Positions 20,321 to 28,480 of a DNA stretch of 64,000 bases are shown one piece after another. This DNA comes from an uncultured Paracoccaceae bacterium (lineage in GTDB: Bacteria; Pseudomonadota; Alphaproteobacteria; Rhodobacterales; Rhodobacteraceae): assembly GCA_913043905.1 (NCBI GenBank), contig CAJWNQ010000003.1, positions 1 to 64,000 on the forward strand, given 5' to 3'. Numbering within the stretch: the stretch's first letter is position 1; each line of letters begins with the position of its first letter. The notes under the pieces are model-generated. The model did no database searches. It saw nothing but the letters and a program-made list of their open reading frames with translations, and was not told the DNA's origin. Position numbers and translations under genes: made by a program.

Positions 20321-21285
20321 AAGGTTTCTCAGATCGCTTTAGCGATTTCCCAGATTATATTTTAGGCATCACCAAAGAAATTTGGGAAAATCGAGGTTTG
20401 GCCACCCTTAATCATTACTACTCTAAAGATATCCCAGTAAGATCTCCTGGCTCTATAGTATTTGGGAATGAGGGAGTAATTGGAGCAACTATGTCAACTC
20501 TTGCAGAATTTCCTGATCGTAGGCTTTTGGGCGAAGATGTAATTTGGTCAGGTTCGCCAGAAAAGGGCATGTTATCTTCTCATCGAATTTTGACAACAGC
20601 AACTCATCTGGGTGATGGGGTATATGGAAAAGCAACAGGAACAAAACTAAGATATCGAGTTATAGCTGATTGTCATGCAATCAATAATCAAATTAATGAT
20701 GAGTGGCTTATCCGTGATCAAGGTGCTGTTGTACGTCAGTTGGGTTGGGATCCACAAAAATATGCAATTGATCTTATCGAGCGTGAGGGCGGGAGAGATA
20801 TTTGTATAAAGCCTTTTCATCCATCAATCGATAAAGTTGGTCCATATACTGGTCGTGGAAATGATAATGAATGGGGCTCAAAATACGCAAATATTTTAAA
20901 TAAGATTATGAGTGCTGATTTAAGTGTTATTCCCAAAGAATATGATCGAGCAGTAACAGGATTTTACCCTGGAGGAATGGAGTTATATTCGACAGATGGT
21001 GTTGATGGCTTTTGGGCTAAATTACGTGCCGCATTTCCATCTGCAATTTTCTCAATCGATCATCAAATTGGGAGAGAAGACCCAATGATGTCTCCACGTG
21101 CCGCAATACGTTGGAGTTTAACTGGCAAACATGATGGTTGGGGTGCTTTTGGAAAACCATCAGGTGCAGAGGTCCATGTTATGGGTGCCAGCCATGTTGA
21201 ATTTGGGCCGTGGGGTATCCGCCGTGAATATACATTATATGATGAAACCTCGATTTGGAAACAGATCATGATGAAGACAGGATAA
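20317..21285 (+). CDS. SnoaL/NTF2-like protein with two domains
   Basis: RYRVIADCHAINNQINDEWLIRDQGAVVRQLGWDP motif; ATGA overlap with the LacI stop and SD AAAGGA support start 20317. Confidence 0.72.
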   Translation: MKGFSDRFSDFPDYILGITKEIWENRGLATLNHYYSKDIPVRSPGSIVFGNEGVIGATMSTLAEFPDRRLLGEDVIWSGSPEKGMLSSHRILTTATHLGDGVYGKATGTKLRYRVIADCHAINNQINDEWLIRDQGAVVRQLGWDPQKYAIDLIEREGGRDICIKPFHPSIDKVGPYTGRGNDNEWGSKYANILNKIMSADLSVIPKEYDRAVTGFYPGGMELYSTDGVDGFWAKLRAAFPSAIFSIDHQIGREDPMMSPRAAIRWSLTGKHDGWGAFGKPSGAEVHVMGASHVEFGPWGIRREYTLYDETSIWKQIMMKTG

Positions 21286-21289
21286 GCAG

Positions 21290-22258
21290 ATGACACCGAT
21301 AGAAATGGAAATGCGGATTGTACGATATGGTAATTTAATACCATGTAAGACAGCATTTATTGATGCACATACTCCTGGTAGTGATCAAAAAGAAAACTTT
21401 ACGATTATTGGTGGTGGGGTCTCTGAAAGTCCTGACCAACATGTTCATATCAATGATACCCCTGGGTTTAATATTGGTGCAGCAGGCCAGCCGCCAAAAT
21501 GCCGAAATTCATTACATAGCCACACCACAGCAGAAGTATTTTTCGTTCTTAAAGGCCGCTGGCGTTTCTTTTGGGGGCGTTGGGGTGATGCTGGTGAAGT
21601 CACTTTGGAAGAAGGTGATATTATCAATATTCCAACAGGTATATTCCGTGGGTTTGAAAATATTGGTACTGACTATGGAATGATAATGGCAGTTCTTGGT
21701 GGGGATGATGCAGGAGGCGGGGTAACGTGGGCACCGCAAGTAATCGAAGATGCAGCAAAACATGGATTAATCTTAGGTGACAATGGTAAACTCTACGATA
21801 GTAAAAAGAGCCAAGCTCTTCCTAATGGTGTTGCCCCAATGCCTGTTCTTACAGACGAAGTATTAAAGGAAATTCCTGAACCTCTGGCTATCAATGTCAT
21901 CCCGCGCCATGTGGCAAGGTATCTTGACCTAATGGGACTAGCCGAAAAATTACCGATTAAAGTTATTGGTGAAAGTGCAATTTTACCAGACAAGCCGGGC
22001 TTTGATATTGATTTCATAACACGAGGATCATTAAGTGGTGAGGCATTAACATTTGATAATTCTGTTGTACTAATGCCTATGCGGGGCCATTGGTCGCTGA
22101 AATGGGATAGTGGGAGTGTTGTTTTAAACCCAGGCGATACTTGTTTGTTGCCTATAGGTTTTACACACACACTTGAGCCGTCTATGGCTGGTGAAGTCAG
22201 TCTATATCGAGTGGTTTCAAACGATGATCCTGCAGGCTCAACTTGGGTAGGCTCTTAA
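21290..22258 (+). CDS. Double cupin-domain protein
   Basis: HSHTTAEVFFVLKGRWRFFWG...EEGDIINIPTGIFRGFEN plus second cupin LKWDSGSVVLNPGDTCLLPIGFTHTLEP. Confidence 0.85.
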   Translation: MTPIEMEMRIVRYGNLIPCKTAFIDAHTPGSDQKENFTIIGGGVSESPDQHVHINDTPGFNIGAAGQPPKCRNSLHSHTTAEVFFVLKGRWRFFWGRWGDAGEVTLEEGDIINIPTGIFRGFENIGTDYGMIMAVLGGDDAGGGVTWAPQVIEDAAKHGLILGDNGKLYDSKKSQALPNGVAPMPVLTDEVLKEIPEPLAINVIPRHVARYLDLMGLAEKLPIKVIGESAILPDKPGFDIDFITRGSLSGEALTFDNSVVLMPMRGHWSLKWDSGSVVLNPGDTCLLPIGFTHTLEPSMAGEVSLYRVVSNDDPAGSTWVGS

Positions 22259-22279
22259 ATTTAAATGAAAGAAATACTT

Positions 22280-23407
22280 ATGTCTAAAATTCTTACTTCG
22301 CATGTTGGCAGTCTCCCACGAACACAGACGGTTGTGGATTTTATATTTGCACGCGAAAATGAAACTTTATTTGATGTACCAGAATTTGATGCTGCGATGA
22401 CTGTGGCTGTTGATGAAACTGTTGGTAAACAAGCGAAAGCTGGTATTGATATCGTAAGTGATGGTGAAACATCAAAAATTTCTTATGCGACATATGTAAA
22501 AGACCGCTACACCGGATTTTCTGGTGACAGCCCACGTAATGCACCTGCTGACCTTAAAATGTTCCCAACCTTTTTAGAACGCCTTGCTGATGATGGTGGT
22601 ACTCCACAATATGCTCGCCCTATGTGTACGAGTGAAGTAAAGTCTAAAGGTCAGGGTGAGCTTCAGAAAGATATTCATAATTTAAAATCTGCAATGGCAA
22701 ATCATGATAAGACACGTGGTTTTATGAATGCTGCATCACCCGGCGTTATTTCACTATTTTTACAAAATGATTTTTATAAAACACGTGAAGAATATTTGGG
22801 AGCATTAGCCGATGCTATGCGTGAAGAATATGAGACCATTGTTGCTTCTGGACTTGATTTGCAATTAGATTGTCCTGACTTGGCACTATCTCGCCATATG
22901 CTTTTCAATGACTTAACTGACAAAGAATTTATTAAAGTGGCTGCCTCTCATGTTGAGGCGCTAAATTATGCATTACAAAATGTACCAGAAGATAAAGTAA
23001 GAATTCATATTTGTTGGGGCAATTATGAGGGTCCACATTGCTGTGATATCCCAATGGATACTGTTTTTTCAACTTTAATGTCTGCAAAAGCGCAATATTT
23101 GTTATTTGAAACATCAAACCCTCGTCATGCTCACGAATGGACAGTTTTCCGAGATCGTAAATCTGAAATTCCTGATAATAAAGTACTGGTGCCAGGTGTT
23201 GTTGATACAACAACAAACTTTATTGAACATCCTGAATTAGTTGCACAACGTATTGAGCGATTTACTAACATTGTAGGTTCAGAACGTGTTATTGCTGGAT
23301 CTGATTGTGGCTTTGGCACTTTCGCGGGATTTGGGGCTGTAGATCCTGAGATTGCATATGCAAAACTAGCCAGTCTTTCTGCTGGGGCCGCGATGGTGGA
23401 AAAATAA
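22280..23407 (+). CDS. MetE C-terminal/UROD-fold family protein (cobalamin-independent methionine synthase II-like or EaCoMT-like)
   Basis: HVGSLPR N-terminus, Zn-ligand-like HIC...GSDCGFGTF motifs, VPGVVD; too short to be full MetE. Confidence 0.85.
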   Translation: MSKILTSHVGSLPRTQTVVDFIFARENETLFDVPEFDAAMTVAVDETVGKQAKAGIDIVSDGETSKISYATYVKDRYTGFSGDSPRNAPADLKMFPTFLERLADDGGTPQYARPMCTSEVKSKGQGELQKDIHNLKSAMANHDKTRGFMNAASPGVISLFLQNDFYKTREEYLGALADAMREEYETIVASGLDLQLDCPDLALSRHMLFNDLTDKEFIKVAASHVEALNYALQNVPEDKVRIHICWGNYEGPHCCDIPMDTVFSTLMSAKAQYLLFETSNPRHAHEWTVFRDRKSEIPDNKVLVPGVVDTTTNFIEHPELVAQRIERFTNIVGSERVIAGSDCGFGTFAGFGAVDPEIAYAKLASLSAGAAMVEK

Positions 23408-24108
23408 TGAAAATGAATTCTTCCTTACTAAAGATATTACAATCAGTAGACACTCCTACGGTATGTAACGCTATAGAAGTTGCTCAAGGTAAACGTGGAT
23501 TCGATGCTTTTACAAGAGGTACAATGCACTGTAGTGCACCTCATGAGCCAGCAATTGTAGGATATGCCCGAACAGCTAAAATTGCTGCAATTAATCCGCC
23601 AACTGAAACCTCTGAGGTTATTAAAAAGCGTAGGATGGCCTATTATAAATATATGGCTGATGCTACAACCCCATCTGTTGCCGTCGTGGAAGATTTGGAT
23701 TTTCCTGATTGTATTGGAGCATTTTGGGGTGAGATTAACACAACTGTTCACAAAGGATTTGGGCTGTCCGGTACTTTAACTAACGGTGTTATGCGTGACC
23801 TTGGTGATAACCCAGAAGGTTATCCTGTAATTGCGGGATCAATAGGTCCAAGCCATGGCTTCGTCCACGTTAAGGAGATTGGCACGCCTGTTGAAATCTT
23901 TGGCATTATGGTAGCTGAAGGTGATCTTATTCATGCTGATCGACATGGAGCTGTCATCATTCCTGAGGACGTGATTGATATTTTAGAGCCTGCGATTAAA
24001 AATTTATTATTGACTGAACAGCTTATATTGGAACCAGCACGCCAACCTGGTTTTGATTTTGATGCATTTGAAGCTGCTTGGTCTGAATTTGAAAAAAATA
24101 GAACTTGA
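23407..24108 (+). CDS. RraA-family protein (HMG/CHA aldolase-like or demethylmenaquinone methyltransferase-like)
   Basis: TPTVCNAIE start, GTLTNGVMRDLGD motif, HADRHGAVIIPE. Confidence 0.87.
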   Translation: MKMNSSLLKILQSVDTPTVCNAIEVAQGKRGFDAFTRGTMHCSAPHEPAIVGYARTAKIAAINPPTETSEVIKKRRMAYYKYMADATTPSVAVVEDLDFPDCIGAFWGEINTTVHKGFGLSGTLTNGVMRDLGDNPEGYPVIAGSIGPSHGFVHVKEIGTPVEIFGIMVAEGDLIHADRHGAVIIPEDVIDILEPAIKNLLLTEQLILEPARQPGFDFDAFEAAWSEFEKNRT

Positions 24109-24245
24109 TCAATACGTAACATTTAAAGTTATAAAAAAGTAAATTGGTAAAATTCCAAGGTATTTATTTAGTTATATATTATCAAAATAATTTTATTTTA
24201 TATGGTTGTTGCCCTCAATTAGGCTTAGTTTAATTCATCTCAATA

Positions 24246-24668
24246 TCAATCAAGGTTGGGATCCATAGGCAGAGAATTTTTTATTAAACTTATCCATCTT
24301 AAGGCTCGCGCACGATTAACGCCAAAATCAAACCGACCAAATACTGAAGTTGCATAAATAATTAAAGTTTTATCTTGTATGACTATGGCAGTGATATCGG
24401 GAAATCCTAATAATTTTGAACGAGTTACGAACTGTAACGGGTCATTAGAAAGTAATAATGTGCGTGGTGTTGCTAATGCTATATTTGTTATTATTTTATA
24501 AAGTTCATCTGTGCTTCCTGAATAGGTTTTTATAAATACAAACCCATTGCTTGATAGTTGGTTAGAATTAGAATCTGGGATATTAAAAAGTGGATGAACA
24601 TGAGCAAGGCGCACATAGGATGCAATTGTAAAAATTATTATTATTATTATAACAATCAAATATTTCAT
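24246..24668 (-). CDS. DUF1499-like membrane-anchored protein
   Basis: Single N-terminal TM, FVTRSKLLGFPDITAIVI and RSRALRW-like (NRARALRWI) pattern reminiscent of DUF1499. Confidence 0.55.
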   Translation of the reverse strand: MKYLIVIIIIIIFTIASYVRLAHVHPLFNIPDSNSNQLSSNGFVFIKTYSGSTDELYKIITNIALATPRTLLLSNDPLQFVTRSKLLGFPDITAIVIQDKTLIIYATSVFGRFDFGVNRARALRWISLIKNSLPMDPNLD

Positions 24669-24942
24669 AGTGTTCTCTAATTTTTTTTGAGTAGCATTAT
24701 AGCGCTATTTAGGCATTAGTTTGGTACAATAAAAATATAGTATTGTCATTAAAGTTATCTGTTGGTCAAAGCACATCTACATTTTAGTATAAGATATATA
24801 ACTTATTAAAATTAAAGGTTTCAGTTTTATATAAAAAATATTAATTTTTATATAGTTTATATATGTAAATTTTCATTTTGATAATATATCTAGTCTTTTC
24901 TTTAGTCGGGCTGTTATAGAAGCTTTAAATGAAAGAGCATTT

Positions 24943-27159
24943 ATGCTCTGCACCGAAATCCTCAGTGCTTATAACAAAAAGAAGAAAAATCCTGTGCTAA
25001 AAACTGTGCCCTTTACTCGTGATTTAGTTTTGGTGGGTGGTGGCCATGCCCATGCTTTAGTACTCAAAGCATGGGGAATGAATCCACTGCCTGGTGCTCG
25101 ATTGACAGTTATTAACCCTGGGCCGACAGCACCTTATACTGGAATGTTGCCAGGTTATGTGGCCGGGCACTATGCCAGCAGTGATCTGGAGATTGATTTG
25201 GTGAAGTTGTGCCGTCATGCCGGTGCGCGTTTAATTTTAGATAAAGTAGTAAATATTGATCAATTACAAAATAAAGTGATGCTAGCCGAACGAAATCCAG
25301 TTGCTTATGATGTTGCATCTTTTGATGTAGGTATTACGGCAAAAATAGATCTACCAGGTTTTGATGTATATGGGATTGGCGCTAAACCCTTAGGTGTATA
25401 TGCACAGCAATGGAATGATTTTGTTGAAAACGTAAAACAAGGGAAAATTCCTCCCAATGTAGCTGTCATTGGTGGTGGTATTGCTGGCTGTGAATTGGCT
25501 ATGGCTATGGCTTATGCTCTTCATGCTCTTGGTATTTCTCCACAGGTTACTGTTATTGAAGTTGGGGTGCAGATTTCTGGTGTTGGGGGCAAAGTTCGTC
25601 AAAAGATGCTAATGGCCATGGATGCTCTTGGAGTAGTGATAAAAACTAATGCTAGGGTTTTGAAGGTTTGTATTGATCAGGTGCTATTAGATGGGCAAGA
25701 TCCTATCGCCGCTTCGTTTTGTGTTGGAGCTGCAGGTGGTAAAGCACATAAGTGGATTTCTCAAACTAATTTACCACAGAAAAATGGATTTATTAAGATA
25801 AATGCAGATCTAGGTGTGGTTGGTGATAGTGCACTTTTTGCTGTTGGTGATTGCGCTGTTATGGTGAATGTGATGCTACCAAAAGCTGGCGTATTTGCCG
25901 TGCGGGCAGCACCAATATTGCATCGCAATATACGCGCTGCGCTGAATGGTGGAATACGTAAAAAATGGCGCCCGCAAAAGAATTTTTTAAAACTTATTTC
26001 TTTGGGGGGCCAATCAGCTGTAGCTGAGAAATTTGGGATTACCCTAATGGGACCGTTTATGTGGCGTTGGAAGAACCATATAGATCGTAGATTTATGAAT
26101 CGATTGGTAGATCTCCCAAAAATGCTATCGCCTAAAATATCAGGTGAAATTGCTATTGGAGCTGCAGAGATGCTGCGAGCTAACCCACTTTGTGGAGGTT
26201 GTGGAGCTAAGGTTGGCCGAGGTATTTTATCAGGTGCTTTAAAAAGTGTTAAGAAGCCAAGTGATAATGTTGTGACAGGTATAGGAGATGACGCTGCAGT
26301 GTTGCGCCATTCTGGCGGTGGGTTTCAGGTTATTAGTACTGATCATTTACGTAGTTTAATTCATGATCCTGGGCTTATGACTCGAATAGCTGTTGTGCAT
26401 TCTTTAGGAGATATTTGGGCTATGGGTGCACAACCCCAAGTTGGGTTAGCGTCAATTATTGTTCCTCAAATGTCTGAAGAATTACAGGCACGAACGTTAT
26501 TAGAAATTACGGAGGTTGCAACTGAGGTTTTAACCGCATCAGGTGCGCAACTTGTGGGTGGCCATACAACTATGGGTGCTGAGTTAACAATTGGTTTTAC
26601 AGTGACTGGAACCAAACAATCCATGCCTTTAACTGTTGCAGGTGCAAAGGCTGGTGACTTGTTAATTCTGACCCGACCTATTGGATCAGGTGTTATTTTA
26701 GCGGCAGATATGCTGGGCCAAGCTAAAGGTTGCGATGTTGCGGCTGCTCTTGCAATTATGGGAAAAATTCAGAATCGTGAAGCAATAGTTTTGACAAAAA
26801 CTGCTCATGCGATGACTGATGTGACCGGATTTGGACTGGCTGGACATGTGCAAGAAATTTGCAAAGCCTCAGGCTTGGAAGCTGAGCTTTGGAAAGAATC
26901 CATTCCTACTTTTAGTGGTGCACGGGCTTTATCTGATGCAGGTGTATCATCAACATTAATGCCTTCTAACCGTGCAGATGCGCCAGTTAAAGGTATCGAA
27001 GATGCATTACTTTATGATCCGCAAACTGCAGGTGGATTGCTAGCTGCGGTACCTGAAGGACAGAGTAAAGCCATAATTAAAGCGTTAGCTGTAAAAGGGT
27101 GTTCTGGTCATATTATTGGTAAGTTGACAAGAGGTACTGGGCACATTCGTCTTAGCTAA
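24943..27159 (+). CDS. selD: Selenide, water dikinase SelD fused to an N-terminal pyridine nucleotide-disulfide oxidoreductase (NDH-like) domain
   Basis: N-terminal LVLVGGGHAHALVLK...TAPYTGMLPGYVAGHY; C-terminal NPLCGGCGAKVGRGIL, GIGDDAAVL, STDHLRSL, VGGHTTMGAELTIGFTVTG. Confidence 0.9.
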   Translation: MLCTEILSAYNKKKKNPVLKTVPFTRDLVLVGGGHAHALVLKAWGMNPLPGARLTVINPGPTAPYTGMLPGYVAGHYASSDLEIDLVKLCRHAGARLILDKVVNIDQLQNKVMLAERNPVAYDVASFDVGITAKIDLPGFDVYGIGAKPLGVYAQQWNDFVENVKQGKIPPNVAVIGGGIAGCELAMAMAYALHALGISPQVTVIEVGVQISGVGGKVRQKMLMAMDALGVVIKTNARVLKVCIDQVLLDGQDPIAASFCVGAAGGKAHKWISQTNLPQKNGFIKINADLGVVGDSALFAVGDCAVMVNVMLPKAGVFAVRAAPILHRNIRAALNGGIRKKWRPQKNFLKLISLGGQSAVAEKFGITLMGPFMWRWKNHIDRRFMNRLVDLPKMLSPKISGEIAIGAAEMLRANPLCGGCGAKVGRGILSGALKSVKKPSDNVVTGIGDDAAVLRHSGGGFQVISTDHLRSLIHDPGLMTRIAVVHSLGDIWAMGAQPQVGLASIIVPQMSEELQARTLLEITEVATEVLTASGAQLVGGHTTMGAELTIGFTVTGTKQSMPLTVAGAKAGDLLILTRPIGSGVILAADMLGQAKGCDVAAALAIMGKIQNREAIVLTKTAHAMTDVTGFGLAGHVQEICKASGLEAELWKESIPTFSGARALSDAGVSSTLMPSNRADAPVKGIEDALLYDPQTAGGLLAAVPEGQSKAIIKALAVKGCSGHIIGKLTRGTGHIRLS

Positions 27160-28198
27160 ACTTTGCGTGCAATGCTTCAGCTGTATTGGCTAGTGTGCTG
27201 TCCTTAAGATTTGATAGTTCGATATAGTAAACTGCATCATCTTTTGTATTAGAAGATTTAGTGTATCTTGGATCATAGTGGTATAAAATAAGGCTTGTTG
27301 CCAGTGTTTGCCAATCATTTATTTTTGCTTGTGCATGCCATTTATCTATTCGATCAGCTGAATGATAGGGCCGAAGTTTATCTATGAGTTTTTTCAATTC
27401 CTCTTTATCGTGAGTAATGTCTTCGTATGCTCTGCATAGAAAATGGCTACGAGCTTCAATTGGTGCATTAATCTGTATCCGTGCGGCATTGGTCATAAGA
27501 GCCCAAACTGATGGTGGAATTGAACGGTCCCCAACCTTACTACTCTCGGCTTCAACAAAAGTAGTTACAGTAGGATCGAGTGTAGCTAATTTTGCAGCAA
27601 GGTTAGTTTCAAACATTTTTTGCGATGGTTGTGGCTTATCAATCTTTCCAAAAAGAGAGCCTCGGTGGGCGGCTATTCCTTCAATATCAAGGATTTGAGC
27701 ACCCTTTGCCGAAAGTTGATGCAATAGTGCGGTTTTTGCGGTTCCAGTGCCACCACCGATTAGAATTAATTTGTGTGTTAATGGTGTTTCGTAAAGTGTT
27801 TTTACTATTTCTCGCCTATAGCTTTGGTAACCACCTTTAAGTAGGTGTACTCGCCAGCCGACTTGATCAAGTATTGTGGCAAATGCGCCAGAACGCTGGC
27901 CGCCACGCCAGCAATAGATCAGTGGCTGCCATCCGCCACTTTTTTCAGCAAGGGGACCCTGAAGGTGATTAGCTGTGTTATTAGCTACTAATGCTCCACC
28001 AATTTTGCGTGCATTAAATGGATTGACTTGTTTATATATAGTGCCAACTTCTTCTCGTTGATCATTGCTAAGTACGGGCAAATTTACAGCACCAGGTATA
28101 TGGTCCTCTGCATACTCAGCCGGAGTTCTCACATCTATGATAGTGTCCACTGATAGGTTGTGAAGGTCTGATAGTGAGGCGAGTATTAGTGGTGTCAC
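27152..28198 (-). CDS. selU: tRNA 2-selenouridine synthase (rhodanese plus P-loop)
   Basis: DVRTPAEYAEDHIPGAVNLPVLSNDQREEVGTIYKQ, YCWRGGQRSGAFA, GGGTGTAKTALLHQL. Confidence 0.94.
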   Translation of the reverse strand: MTPLILASLSDLHNLSVDTIIDVRTPAEYAEDHIPGAVNLPVLSNDQREEVGTIYKQVNPFNARKIGGALVANNTANHLQGPLAEKSGGWQPLIYCWRGGQRSGAFATILDQVGWRVHLLKGGYQSYRREIVKTLYETPLTHKLILIGGGTGTAKTALLHQLSAKGAQILDIEGIAAHRGSLFGKIDKPQPSQKMFETNLAAKLATLDPTVTTFVEAESSKVGDRSIPPSVWALMTNAARIQINAPIEARSHFLCRAYEDITHDKEELKKLIDKLRPYHSADRIDKWHAQAKINDWQTLATSLILYHYDPRYTKSSNTKDDAVYYIELSNLKDSTLANTAEALHAKFS

Positions 28199-28480
28199 AT
28201 TATGCCTTTATATATAAAGAAATTTTAAGGTTTTTTAATAGAGCTTAACAAAGACGTTTCAAAAGTTGCATAACAACAAAGGAGGCTTTACGAAATAGCT
28301 AAACGGTACCTATGAGAAATTTCATATTTTTTTACTGTGGTCTGTTTTAATGAAAAAAACTTTGCCTTTACGATAAATTTAATAGAAAAATATTTGGTAT
28401 ACAGACACTATACGAAATTATATTTTCAATATTAAATAGAACCCTTTAGGCTAATTAACTATTCTTTACATTATCATTTA

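Noticed and set aside
24634-24665. ATT/TTA trinucleotide-rich tract that looks like a microsatellite
   Set aside because: It encodes the poly-Ile hydrophobic N-terminus of the DUF1499-like protein (MKYLIVIIIIIIFTI); low complexity explains it.
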